In this document: positions 26,830 to 36,138 of the stretch, piece after piece
Position numbering within the stretch: the stretch's first letter is position 1
Layout: the number at the start of each line of letters is the position of its first letter
DNA from: Granulosicoccus sp036478595
GTDB taxonomy: Bacteria; Pseudomonadota; Gammaproteobacteria; Granulosicoccales; Granulosicoccaceae
Length of the DNA: 64,000 nt
Direction: 5' to 3'
Assembly: GCA_036478595.1 (NCBI GenBank)
Contig: JAZGEF010000011.1
Location: forward strand, 62,001-126,000
Translations under genes and position numbers: made by a program
The notes under the pieces: generated by a model
The model's input: the letters and a program-made list of their open reading frames with translations, nothing else
Database searches by the model: none
Told to the model about the DNA's origin: nothing

Positions 26830-27950
26830 TGGGTAGCCAACAGGATATGACCATTCAACAGCAAACAAGCAAAGCGGCACCAGTCGAGTTTAAGCAAGTT
26901 ACAAAGGTGTACGGGCGTGATGTGACGGCGGTAGATCAAGTGTCGTTAAAAGTCGAGGCAGGTGAGCTGATCACACTGTTGGGCCCATCTGGTTGCGGCA
27001 AAACCACCACGCTACGCATGATAGCGGGTTTAGAGATGGCCACGACAGGGCAAATACTTATTGGTGATAGCGACGTCACTAAGCTGCCAGCCACTGAGCG
27101 CGATGTGTCGATGGTGTTTCAGTCTTACGCTTTGTTTCCACATATGTCGGTGTTAGAGAATGTCTCTTACGGTTTACGCATCGGCAAAATGAAAAAAGCC
27201 GAAATAGTAGAACGTACAGAACGAGGTTTAGAAATCGTGGGTTTAACTGGCTACGGGGACAGGTTGCCAAGCGAGTTGTCTGGCGGGCAGCAACAGCGAG
27301 TGGCGGTGGCTCGAGCCTTAGTTCTAGAGCCACAGGTACTGCTGTTTGACGAGCCGCTATCTAACCTGGATGCCAAGTTACGGCGACAGGTGCGTGAGGA
27401 TATACGGGATATCCAAACCAAGCTAGGGCTAACCGTTGTGTACGTAACCCATGATCAAGAGGAAGCACTAGCCGTATCTGACAGAATTATCGTAATGAAT
27501 AATGCCAAAATTGCACAGATTGGCACTCCACGAGAGCTATACGATGCACCAGTAGATGAGTTCGTCGCAGACTTTATTGGTGAAGCTAATTTGTTTGATG
27601 GTGTCATCAATGCTGTTGAGGGAGACATTGCGACAGCCTCGGTAAATGGCATATCGTTTACCGCCGCGGCACGAGAGCTATCTATAGGCCCTGCACGTAT
27701 CGCAATACGCCCAGGTAGAGTTCGTTTATCGCCTGCGGGCGCTACAAATACTATGCCTGGCAAGGTAGCAAAAGCGACCTATGCCGGTAGTCATATGGAA
27801 TACAAGGTCACTACGGATGCTACAGAACTATTTGTTGTGTCAGATGTTGAGAGTGGATTTTCAGAAGGTGAAGCTGTGAGTGTTGGCTTTGCTGAAAAAG
27901 GCCCAGTGTTGCTACCTGGCGCTAGCATTTCGAAAGCTATATCTAACTAG
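26829..27950 (+). CDS. ABC transporter ATP-binding protein (AfuC/FbpC/PotA type)
   Basis: A 373-residue ATPase. Walker A is GPSGCGKTT, the signature LSGGQQQRVAVARAL, Walker B LLFDEPLSNLDAKLR, and the switch His lies in VTHDQEEA. The C-terminal about 120 residues form a TOBE/OB domain, as in the MalK/PotA class. It energises the preceding fused permease. The first ATG overlaps the permease stop. A second ATG six codons on is an alternative start. Confidence 0.93.
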   Translation: MGSQQDMTIQQQTSKAAPVEFKQVTKVYGRDVTAVDQVSLKVEAGELITLLGPSGCGKTTTLRMIAGLEMATTGQILIGDSDVTKLPATERDVSMVFQSYALFPHMSVLENVSYGLRIGKMKKAEIVERTERGLEIVGLTGYGDRLPSELSGGQQQRVAVARALVLEPQVLLFDEPLSNLDAKLRRQVREDIRDIQTKLGLTVVYVTHDQEEALAVSDRIIVMNNAKIAQIGTPRELYDAPVDEFVADFIGEANLFDGVINAVEGDIATASVNGISFTAAARELSIGPARIAIRPGRVRLSPAGATNTMPGKVAKATYAGSHMEYKVTTDATELFVVSDVESGFSEGEAVSVGFAEKGPVLLPGASISKAISN

Positions 27951-27958
27951 AGAGCTCT

Positions 27959-28753
27959 ATGGAAACCGCACTTCAACAACGCCATGACACCGCGTTAGAA
28001 ATCGTCCAACACGCCTCCGTTACCGCGCACAATTATTTTCGTGATATCGACAAGCTCGTTATTGAGCAAAAAGGCAAACAAGATCTAGTATCAGATGCTG
28101 ATAAGGGAGTGGAACTACAGATTCGTGCCGCACTACAAGAGAATTTCCCTGGGGACGGTATTATTGGTGAAGAGCATGGCCGAATTGCATCCGAATCTGG
28201 ATACACGTGGGTTATTGATCCGATAGATGGTACCACCAGTTTTGTTTCGGGTATGCCCGGGTGGTGTGTGGTACTCGCCTGTGTGAAGTCGGATGAAACA
28301 GTACTGGGTATTATCATCGACCCTATCGCTCAAGAAACCTACATCGGTATCAAAAGCGAAGGTGCAACGATAAACGGCAGAACACTTCAGGTGTCCAAGT
28401 CACAAAGTTTTGCTGACGGTTCCACTGCCGTTGGGTATTCCATGCGTGCAGGAATTGACCCTACCCTACAAGCACTTAAAGCTATTATGGATGCAGGTGG
28501 TGTTTTTTATCGCTGTGGCTCTGGTGCGCTTATGCTGTGCTATGTGGCCGCTGGCCGTCTGGTTGGCTATTGTGAACCACATATGAACGCCTGGGATTGT
28601 ATAGCAGCATTACTCATAATTAGCGAAGCGGGCGGTGAGCTTGATCCATTTGATATGTCGACTATGCTCGATGAGGGCGGTAGCGTAATAACGGCGTGCC
28701 CAGGCGTGTACCCAGAATTACTTAAGATATGTAAGCAGGCATTATATTCGTAA
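27959..28753 (+). CDS. Inositol monophosphatase family phosphatase
   Basis: A 264-residue Mg-dependent phosphatase. The metal-binding motifs are GEEHGR (residues about 71-76), the WVIDPIDGTTSF signature (near 84-95) and AWDCIAALLIISEAGG in the C-terminal part. Relatives hydrolyse inositol phosphate, histidinol phosphate, PAP or sugar phosphates. The gene starts 8 bp after the ATPase stop. It is therefore almost certainly part of the importer operon. Pairing with an AfuA-like binding protein suggests that an imported phosphoester is dephosphorylated inside the cell. Confidence 0.88.
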   Translation: METALQQRHDTALEIVQHASVTAHNYFRDIDKLVIEQKGKQDLVSDADKGVELQIRAALQENFPGDGIIGEEHGRIASESGYTWVIDPIDGTTSFVSGMPGWCVVLACVKSDETVLGIIIDPIAQETYIGIKSEGATINGRTLQVSKSQSFADGSTAVGYSMRAGIDPTLQALKAIMDAGGVFYRCGSGALMLCYVAAGRLVGYCEPHMNAWDCIAALLIISEAGGELDPFDMSTMLDEGGSVITACPGVYPELLKICKQALYS

Positions 28754-28910
28754 TCGTCTGTGTCCTTTTGTCGTTTAGCCTGCAATCTTTCTCTCAGTGC
28801 TTGACCTTTCCCACTACCACCTTACTCACGGCGCGGCGCAGGCAGCAGCAGCGTAAAACACGCTATGACGATTTGCTAACTGATTCAATCAAACACAAGG
28901 GATATGAGGT

Positions 28911-29216
28911 ATGAGTGTAGAGAAGCACGTACAAGAGGGTAATGGCGCAGTAAAGAAGGCAAGCCTTATTCTCTCTGATCGAGATGCCGAGCTAGCACGT
29001 CGTTGGGACGCTTATCCAGAAAGTCGCATGGGTATCGCAAGATTATTCGCATTTCGTTGGTTACTGGGCCGAGATCCAGGATGGACGTCGCTTCACCCCG
29101 ATACGATTTTTACTGGAGCCCAATTTTCCAACACCAATATGCACGGCGTTATCTTAGACCAATCAATGCTCAGTGATGCAGGCACAACAACCCACGCGAA
29201 GAGAGCTTTTCAATAA
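28911..29216 (+). CDS. Hypothetical protein, 101 residues
   Basis: An open frame with an ATG preceded by AAGGGATATGAGGT. The product is charged at its N-terminus (KKASLILSDRDAELARRWDAYPE), then has an aromatic stretch (RLFAFRWLLGRDPGWTSLHPDT). There is no signal peptide, membrane segment or motif that I recognise. It is monocistronic, 157 bp after the phosphatase gene. Codon use looks ordinary. I do not know its function, and the call that it is a real gene rests on the ribosome site and the lack of a competing frame. Confidence 0.5.
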   Translation: MSVEKHVQEGNGAVKKASLILSDRDAELARRWDAYPESRMGIARLFAFRWLLGRDPGWTSLHPDTIFTGAQFSNTNMHGVILDQSMLSDAGTTTHAKRAFQ

Positions 29217-29473
29217 AGATTCTGGAACAGTGGCCAAGTGATCGTTATCCCAGTGGCTATATGAAGAGTGCCGCAAGGCGACCCATATTGCCAAACCGGC
29301 TAAAGGATCATTTAAAAACCTGTAAATGGTGTCATAGTACTGCACTACGCCGCACCTGACCAATAATGCCGGATCTGACAACTGATAATAAATTTTCTGA
29401 AAATGGCTAAACATAGAGATTGTGGGGTGTTCTGCGACACAATGGGGTATGGGAAGGCCGTGAGTTAGGGCGA

Positions 29474-30532
29474 ATGAGAAAGATGAACACCGAAATATAC
29501 CGCCTATTACCACAGTTAAAAGCGCACATCAAAGCCGATCTCAATTTGCAGCCAACCAGTATTGAACAGTTGCATAGAATGAGTAATGAACTGGGCATTC
29601 ACCTGCTTGCCAAGCGTGATGACACCGGTTCCTTAGCCATGGGTGGCAATAAGGTACGGCAACTGGAGTATTACCTGGGCCCAGCCATGCAAGGCAATAC
29701 TGATACCGTGCTTATTACAGGCGCGATCCAATCTAATTTCGTTCGGCTCTGTGCCGCCGCGGCAGCTAAGTTGAGTTGGCGAGCAGTGGTGCAACTTGAA
29801 AAACGCGTCAGTAACGATAGTGCCAGCTATAACGAGTCGGGTAACGTACTGCTCAATCATTTATTAGGTGCCCAAATTCATTATTTCGATGGTGGTGGGG
29901 ATGAAGTGGCAGCCGATGCAAACCTTGACAAGTTGGCTGATGCGCAACGCGCTCAGGGGTATAACCCCTACGTAGTGCATTTAGGCATTAATCATCCGCC
30001 TTTGGGTGGATTGGGTTACGCCCAATGTGCTGTTGAGTGTTTCCTACAGTTAAAGGCAAGTAGGCAAATGCCTGACCATGTTGTGATTCCATCAGGTAGT
30101 GGTTTAACTCATGCAGGGTTTTTGGTGGGTGCAAGGGCAATTGGATGGGCTGTGCCAGTGCATGGTGTTTGCGTACGGCGCGATGCGTCACTGCAACAAA
30201 AACGTATAAGCCTGCGTGTAAATGAAATTAATCAAATGTTATCAGGCGCGGCATCCATCACCAGCAACGATGTTGTGGTTAGTGATTCAGTGCTCGCTCC
30301 TGGATATGGCCAGATGAATCAACAGGTCACTGACGCATTGACTGTATCTGCGCGCCTTGAAGCTTTGTTGTTAGATCCCGTTTACTCTGGCAGAACGATG
30401 GCTGGGTTGATTGATCTGGTTGATAGAGGCGTTATTGCTCAGGGCGAATCTGTTTTGTTTATCCATACCGGTGGATTGCCGGGGATATTTGCTTATCAGG
30501 ATGATTTGATGCGTGGAATTGGTGCGCTTTGA
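29474..30532 (+). CDS. PLP-dependent desulfhydrase/deaminase (DcyD / CuyA / ACC deaminase family)
   Basis: A 352-residue fold-type II PLP enzyme. The cofactor Lys is in MGGNKVRQLEYYL, a phosphate-binding serine/glycine loop in VIPSGSGLTHAG, and ITGAIQSNFVR is typical of the family. Members include D-cysteine desulfhydrase, L-cysteate sulfo-lyase (CuyA) and ACC deaminase, which cannot be told apart by eye. I chose the ATG at 29474, preceded by AGGG; another ATG at 29483 is also possible. It stands alone. The presence of an HpsN-like enzyme in the same window makes the CuyA option worth testing. Confidence 0.82.
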   Translation: MRKMNTEIYRLLPQLKAHIKADLNLQPTSIEQLHRMSNELGIHLLAKRDDTGSLAMGGNKVRQLEYYLGPAMQGNTDTVLITGAIQSNFVRLCAAAAAKLSWRAVVQLEKRVSNDSASYNESGNVLLNHLLGAQIHYFDGGGDEVAADANLDKLADAQRAQGYNPYVVHLGINHPPLGGLGYAQCAVECFLQLKASRQMPDHVVIPSGSGLTHAGFLVGARAIGWAVPVHGVCVRRDASLQQKRISLRVNEINQMLSGAASITSNDVVVSDSVLAPGYGQMNQQVTDALTVSARLEALLLDPVYSGRTMAGLIDLVDRGVIAQGESVLFIHTGGLPGIFAYQDDLMRGIGAL

Positions 30533-30726
30533 TTGGGTTGGGTTGGATATTTCAATTTGAACTGAGGCTCCAATACGCCGAATATAGTGTCTCTTTTACC
30601 CGTTTTCAGGCAGCAGTGCCGACGGTACTTTCGAATGATATTGTCGGCTTCTACATGCCATGCACTGCTATTGATATATAGCTGATGACACCTATATAGA
30701 ACTGGTCATTAATATAGGCGCGTCCA

Positions 30727-31482
30727 ATGGGCACTTTAAGCTATCCCAGTTTCCCCACCAGTAATGGGTATCTGACAGAAACCATTCGTAAGCAATACAT
30801 CAGTAAAGCCATTGATAGTAAGCTGTTGCCTGAGAATGCCTATCGTTTGGCGCATCTTATTTCGCTAGATGCAGCTAACGATGAATCCAAACCCATCCAG
30901 TTTTGGCAATTGTATTCTGTGCTAGGGCAGGATCGTATAGTCGACATTGTGCATGCATTCTACAAGCGCGTGTTTGATGACGAGAAATGGTTTAGTAGCG
31001 TGTTTGCTGCTGTGGGTGGTATTGGGCATCATGTGAATACTCAGGCTTCCATGTGGATCGATGTGATGGGCGGTGGTTTGTATTATCACGGTGGCGAATA
31101 CCGTCTGAACTTCCATCATACTCACAACGCGATGGCGCTGATGAATGATAAAGGCGCTGAACGTTGGGTAGAACTGATGGTGAAAACGTTAAATGACTCA
31201 TCACTGGATTTCACTGCTGACATAAGGGTAAGGCCGGCGATCAATACTTTTTTATCTCACTTCTTGAGTAAGTACGCAGCTGATTTTCAGTTTAGAGATG
31301 ATCGTTCGTTTGGTGAGGTAAACCAGGCTGTCAAACGCTCTTTCAATTTTTTAAATATGACGAGTGATGCGATAGAGGCGCTTTCGCAAGAAGAGCTAGG
31401 TGATGCCTTGGTGGCAAGGGGTGTGGATATTAGTCCATTAGATAGCAAGGAGCTACTGGTAAATAAGGCTTTGAGTTTGTAG
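30727..31482 (+). CDS. Truncated haemoglobin with N- and C-terminal extensions
   Basis: A 251-residue protein. Residues about 57-165 align with a truncated (2-on-2) globin: LYSVLGQDRIVDIVHAFYKRVFDDEKW, with the B-helix Tyr, then GGxxY in GGGLYYHGGEYRL and a His-rich FHHTHNAM region containing the expected proximal His, followed by RWVELM. Truncated globins bind oxygen, NO or sulfide through haem. About 55 residues before and 85 after the globin core have no match that I recognise. The gene stands alone and its partner is unknown. Confidence 0.7.
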   Translation: MGTLSYPSFPTSNGYLTETIRKQYISKAIDSKLLPENAYRLAHLISLDAANDESKPIQFWQLYSVLGQDRIVDIVHAFYKRVFDDEKWFSSVFAAVGGIGHHVNTQASMWIDVMGGGLYYHGGEYRLNFHHTHNAMALMNDKGAERWVELMVKTLNDSSLDFTADIRVRPAINTFLSHFLSKYAADFQFRDDRSFGEVNQAVKRSFNFLNMTSDAIEALSQEELGDALVARGVDISPLDSKELLVNKALSL

Positions 31483-31554
31483 CGCTGTTGATAGCAGCTA
31501 GTTTGAAGGCAGCTAATTTGCACGCGCCTCGACTGACGGTATCACTGAGTGGTA

Positions 31555-32358
31555 TTACCGAACGGTTTCAGTCTCGGCGGTTGTTGTTGCTGCCTTACGA
31601 TGATTGGATGCTGTAAATGTGTGCTCTACACCCAAGGCTCCCGCAGTGTCGTTGCTTGTCCAATCGATAAGCAAATTGTCCGCATTGCTGGCCATATCCA
31701 TAACGGTAGGCTTGTCATCCCATTTACGTGTTCTGTAAGTAATTTTTTCAAACCGCAAGTTGGCGAATAACTCGAGGCTCGCAGCATGAAACTGCTCAGC
31801 AGCTTCTTTGTCTTTGAAGTCGGCGCTAGTAACTACTAGGTTCCTAAATCCCTTGCCTACGGTTATCGCGCTCTTGGTCGTTTTAAATTTGGCAAATTCT
31901 GCTCGGATAAGCGGCCCATATTGATCTCTTAAAACAGGCAAAGAATTTTGTTGTAAGGTTTGAATCGTGCCATAGAGCTTTTTTAGCTCAGCTGACGCAT
32001 AAGCGCTGAGATTCATGTCAATCCCTTTGCCAATGAAGGATGCCCAGCTATCAAACTTCTTTAAAGCATCGTCTAGATCTGTTATCTGTGTTGTGTGGTT
32101 CTTTACATCGAATGTCTCTACTGAACGCTTGACATCTTTAATTAATTGCGTGTACGCAGCAACTTCGTCTGGTTTGCTTAGCATCACGAGAGTGATAGGG
32201 GGAGCAACAGCATTAAGCATTGGCTTGGCTACGCTAGTAGTCTCCGCTTCGTTGTGACTATACAAAGACAAACCCACCCCAGCTAGTATTATTAAAAAGC
32301 AACCAACCAGGCAGCTTATCAGCAGGTTTTTAACTGATGGTTGTTGTGTTGCTTGCAT
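31555..32358 (-). CDS. Membrane-anchored protein of unknown function
   Basis: A 267-residue protein with one hydrophobic segment at about residues 12-36 and the bulk outside the cytoplasm by prediction. The rest is helical and Lys/Asp/Glu-rich, with no cysteine pattern. I do not recognise the family. I chose the ATG at 32356-32358 because the membrane segment then lies close to the N-terminus. A longer frame from 32448 would add 30 residues. It lies downstream of the mscS-like gene on the same strand with a 187-bp gap, so it may or may not be co-transcribed. Confidence 0.6.
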   Translation of the reverse strand: MQATQQPSVKNLLISCLVGCFLIILAGVGLSLYSHNEAETTSVAKPMLNAVAPPITLVMLSKPDEVAAYTQLIKDVKRSVETFDVKNHTTQITDLDDALKKFDSWASFIGKGIDMNLSAYASAELKKLYGTIQTLQQNSLPVLRDQYGPLIRAEFAKFKTTKSAITVGKGFRNLVVTSADFKDKEAAEQFHAASLELFANLRFEKITYRTRKWDDKPTVMDMASNADNLLIDWTSNDTAGALGVEHTFTASNHRKAATTTAETETVR

Positions 32359-32545
32359 TGTCTCGAATTCGCTTATAGCATAACGATTACTGTAATTATG
32401 GCTATGGCCTATTGCCATAAATAGCTCGAATAAACGAGCATTCACCACGTACGTTATCGACAGCTAACACTGAATTCTTTAAAAAAGTATGGCGAATTAG
32501 GGGCGTATAACATTTCCACCCTAATTTTTTTGTTTGAATTAGATT

Positions 32546-33703
32546 CTATGCAGGCATCTCTTTGATGTATAAGTCTCGTTTTGGGAAAGGGATCTCGATA
32601 TTAGCGCTATTTAGCGAATCATAGATCTGTTTGTAAAGCTCGTGCGTAATGCGACCTTTATGCTCAGGGGCTTCGATCCAGCCCAGTAGTTCAAAATCCA
32701 GGCTCGAATCGCCCAAGCCGCGCATACGTATGCGCGGTGCTGGGTTATCGCAGATTTCTTTATGATTGACTGCAATGGCTTGCAGCACTCGTTCTGTTTC
32801 GTGAATATCGCTGCCATAGGCGACACCCACAGCCAACCTTAGTCTCATCTTCTCGTGTGGCCCGCCACTTTCGTTAATGATTTTGGCATTGCCCATTACT
32901 GAATTGGGTATCGTTATTTCTACATCGTCTCTGGTAAGCAAGCGAGTGCTGCGCATACCAATTTGTGTGACGATGCCTCGCTCGCCACTATCTAGGTTGA
33001 CATAGTCGTGCACCTTGTAGGGTGAGTCGATTAATATAAAGAAGCCGGCAAAGAGGTTTGCCAATGTATCTTGAGCTGCAAAACCTACCGCTAAGCCCAC
33101 GATACCTGCAGAGGCTAACCAGCCAACAGGGTTAATGCCCCATGTTAGTAATAAGCTGTAACTACCAAACAGCAATATCATTAGCTTAGCGATGATATCG
33201 AGTAGTGGTACTGTGCGTTCTTCTATCGCTGCAAAGCGATGATGGTTGCGAGCCAATGCCTCAAGAAGTTCTGTGGTGATAAAAAATGCTGCGCGAATGA
33301 GTGCAAGCAGGATCAAAGAGACCAATATCTTGATAAGAAGCTCGCTGCCCATAGGCAGCTGGGCAGCGCGTACTGCTAGTGATAAACCAAACAGAAACAC
33401 AATATTGAATATCGGTTTTTTTAACCCACTGAGTACACGATTATCAAGATCGGTTTGTGTGTTATGGGCAAAGCCTTCTAAGCTACGTACAATTAGCTCG
33501 CGCATCACAAATGCCAGTACATAAAAAATGGTTGCTATTACTAATGCACCGATAATGGGGTACTGAGCGACGGTGTTCCAATAGGGCAATACTGCGTCGG
33601 GTAGCCAATCGGCAAATTCTGGCAGGTTTTCGGTTACCGTCGTTGGGGCATTTACATCAGCTGGGGTAATCGTTTCTTCGTTGGCAACTGGGGTGTCAGC
33701 CAT
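32546..33703 (-). CDS. MscS family mechanosensitive channel
   Basis: A 385-residue protein. After an acidic N-terminus there are several membrane segments (about 40-200). The pore helix and MscS beta domain follow, with GWLASAGIVGLAVGFAAQDTLANLFAGFFILID as the conserved pore-lining segment. The C-terminal part has IPNSVMGNAKIIN and ends with EIPFPKRDLYI, as in the YnaI/MscS group. It releases solutes on hypo-osmotic shock. I chose the ATG at 33701-33703. An upstream frame to 33877 adds 58 residues that do not resemble the family. Confidence 0.92.
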   Translation of the reverse strand: MADTPVANEETITPADVNAPTTVTENLPEFADWLPDAVLPYWNTVAQYPIIGALVIATIFYVLAFVMRELIVRSLEGFAHNTQTDLDNRVLSGLKKPIFNIVFLFGLSLAVRAAQLPMGSELLIKILVSLILLALIRAAFFITTELLEALARNHHRFAAIEERTVPLLDIIAKLMILLFGSYSLLLTWGINPVGWLASAGIVGLAVGFAAQDTLANLFAGFFILIDSPYKVHDYVNLDSGERGIVTQIGMRSTRLLTRDDVEITIPNSVMGNAKIINESGGPHEKMRLRLAVGVAYGSDIHETERVLQAIAVNHKEICDNPAPRIRMRGLGDSSLDFELLGWIEAPEHKGRITHELYKQIYDSLNSANIEIPFPKRDLYIKEMPA

Positions 33704-34203
33704 TGTTGATGCTCTTTGTGTACTTGTGGTGGGTCGGAAATTAATCCGATGGACACCAATATTAATAGTACAGATAGCCAAATACGGCCAAATAATGGCC
33801 CGTAAAGATAGGCAAAGCCAGCTCCTTACACCGTTATAAAGAACCCGTAATAGTCCGACATACGAAGGGCCAGACAATAGCTGCCATGCTGCTGTACCTA
33901 GTTTGGTTCAAACCTGCTATCGCCGATAAGAAATCTTCTGACATTAGATCATTCTCGTGAAAGCACGCCTACACGGGGCGACTCTGTCGCCACGAAAATG
34001 ACGGGTGATTGAGCTTTTCGGTCGATTGCCCGCAAGAACCTGGAACCACCCCAAGAATCCGGCAATAATCCCACTATCGCGGGCCATGCACGAGTGTTTG
34101 TAGTGGTCAAAAACTGGCCAATGGGTTAGTCTGCGGCTGTTCCACTGGTTTGCCGAGTCCCGGCCGCCAGCTTAAACGGGTGAAACCACCCCCCAAGATA
34201 TCA
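33704..34203. other. 500-bp gap between mscS and deaD-like genes
   Basis: No convincing gene lies here. GGCGAC-TCT-GTCGCC (33977-33991) is a short perfect hairpin. Just before the deaD start, GGGTGAAACCACCC forms a second small hairpin. Both are in the probable 5' leader of the helicase gene, and deaD genes often have long regulated leaders. I see no terminator or clear promoter. Confidence 0.4.
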
Positions 34204-36123
34204 ATGACTACACAAGACCTTATTGCTTTCAGCGACTTAAATCTTAGCCAGCCTGTTCTTCAAGCAATCACCGACATCGGCTATGAAACGCCATCGCCGA
34301 TCCAGGCGCAAACTATACCCATGCTGTTAGAAGGGGTGGATTTGGTTGGTCAGGCTCAAACCGGAACCGGTAAAACTGCCGCCTTCGCTTTGCCGTTGTT
34401 GTCCAAGATGGATGTTTCAGTCAAACCAGTACAAGCGTTGGTACTCACACCAACCCGTGAGCTAGCCATTCAGGTTGCAGAAGCATTTCATCAGTACGCC
34501 AAAAACATCAAAGGTTTTCATGTATTACCTATCTACGGTGGTCAGGATTACCGTACTCAATTGCGCGCGCTTGCACGTGGCGTGAATGTCGTGGTGGGTA
34601 CACCAGGACGAGTGATGGATCATATGCGTCGCGGTACACTAAAACTTGATGGATTAACGACGTTAGTGCTTGATGAAGCCGATGAGATGTTACGTATGGG
34701 CTTTATCGATGACGTCGAATGGATCCTGGAGAAAACACCGGCACAAAGACAAATCGCTTTGTTCTCCGCCACCATGCCTTCGCAGATAAGACGCATAGCC
34801 ACAAAATACCTCAATAATCCTGAACACGTCACCGTTGAGAGTAAAACTCGTACGGCAAGCACGATTCGTCAACGCTATTGCACGGTTAGTGGTGCTGCTA
34901 AATTAGATGTCCTGACTCGTATTCTTGAGGCAGAGATTTTTGATGCGATGCTCGTGTTTGTACGAACTAAAACATCAACCTTAGATTTATCCGAAAAATT
35001 AGAAGCCCGCGGTTATGCGTGTTCGCCTCTTAATGGAGATATCCCGCAAAATCAACGTGAGAAAACGGTAGATAACCTAAAGAAAGGCAAGATCGATATC
35101 ATAGTTGCAACTGACGTTGCCGCACGTGGTTTAGATGTGTCACGCATTAGTCATGTTATTAACTACGATATTCCTACAGACATAGAAGCTTATATTCACC
35201 GTATAGGTAGAACAGGCCGGGCTGGCCGTCACGGTGATGCGATACTTTTTGCAGCACCTCGCGAGCGTCGATTACAGTACGCAATTGAAAAAGCCACGGG
35301 TAAAACCATTGAACTAATGGAGCTGCCGACTAATGACACTATCAATGACCGGCGCGTCGCGAGATTTAAGCAGCGTATTACCGATACGCTTGCCAGTAAC
35401 GATTTAACATTCTTTGAAGAGCTGGTTGAAACGTATCAAAAAGAGCATGATGTGCCCTCTGAAAAGGTAGCGGCAGCGCTTGCGCAACTCATGCAGGGCG
35501 ACACACCATTCCTGTACTTGAATAAGCCGCCACGTGTTGCAAAAGAGGGTAACAATGCTCGTGATCGTGGCAATGAGCGTGATCGATCAAAGCGTGGACA
35601 TGGTGATGAGTCATCTCGACGGCAGCGCAGTGCTGATCCATCGGGTGAAAGTAGTTTTAAGAAAGCTAAATTTGACAAGTCAGAGCGAAAGTCGCTTGAG
35701 CCGGTTGAAAAAGGCATGGAGCGCTTCAGGCTTGAAGTGGGCGCAGACCATAACGTAAAGCCTGCCAATATTGTTGGCGCAATTGCCAATGAAGCCGGTA
35801 TTGAAAGTCAATACATGGGCCGCATCGTTATTGAATCTGATCACAGCTTGATTGATTTACCTGAAGGTATGCCTAAAGAGATTTTTTCGGATTTGAAAAA
35901 AACACGTGTGTGTGGTATCCCAATAAGGATGTCGAAGCTTACCGATAAAAAAGGGCCGAGCTACAAATCAGATACGCCAAAAAAGTCTAAAAACAAAATA
36001 GATAAAAAGGCAAAGGCTGCTACTGATAAAAGAGCGAAGCTTAAGACTAAACTTAAGGCCAAGGCTAAAGAGAAAATTAAGAAAAAGAAGAGGAATAAGC
36101 AAAAAAATACTGCTGATGCTTAG
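34204..36123 (+). CDS. deaD: DEAD-box ATP-dependent RNA helicase, DeaD/CsdA type
   Basis: A 639-residue helicase: Q motif with FSDLNLSQPVLQAI, AQTGTGKT, PTRELAIQ, VLDEADEMLRMGF, FSATMP, ARGLDVSRISHVINYD and HRIGRTGRAG. A DbpA-type RNA-binding domain follows (about 500-580, MERFRLEVGADHNVKPANIVG to GIPIRMSKL). A very lysine-rich tail of about 60 residues ends the protein. CsdA/DeaD acts in ribosome assembly and RNA decay at low temperature. I chose the ATG at 34204; an earlier TTG at 34150 is in frame but gives an unlikely extension. Confidence 0.93.
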   Translation: MTTQDLIAFSDLNLSQPVLQAITDIGYETPSPIQAQTIPMLLEGVDLVGQAQTGTGKTAAFALPLLSKMDVSVKPVQALVLTPTRELAIQVAEAFHQYAKNIKGFHVLPIYGGQDYRTQLRALARGVNVVVGTPGRVMDHMRRGTLKLDGLTTLVLDEADEMLRMGFIDDVEWILEKTPAQRQIALFSATMPSQIRRIATKYLNNPEHVTVESKTRTASTIRQRYCTVSGAAKLDVLTRILEAEIFDAMLVFVRTKTSTLDLSEKLEARGYACSPLNGDIPQNQREKTVDNLKKGKIDIIVATDVAARGLDVSRISHVINYDIPTDIEAYIHRIGRTGRAGRHGDAILFAAPRERRLQYAIEKATGKTIELMELPTNDTINDRRVARFKQRITDTLASNDLTFFEELVETYQKEHDVPSEKVAAALAQLMQGDTPFLYLNKPPRVAKEGNNARDRGNERDRSKRGHGDESSRRQRSADPSGESSFKKAKFDKSERKSLEPVEKGMERFRLEVGADHNVKPANIVGAIANEAGIESQYMGRIVIESDHSLIDLPEGMPKEIFSDLKKTRVCGIPIRMSKLTDKKGPSYKSDTPKKSKNKIDKKAKAATDKRAKLKTKLKAKAKEKIKKKKRNKQKNTADA

Positions 36124-36138
36124 TTGTATATGCGTAGC

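Noticed and set aside
33900..33925. T-arm-like sequence GGTTCAAACC
   Set aside because: It forms only a short self-hairpin and no acceptor, D or anticodon stems can be drawn around it, so it is not a tRNA.
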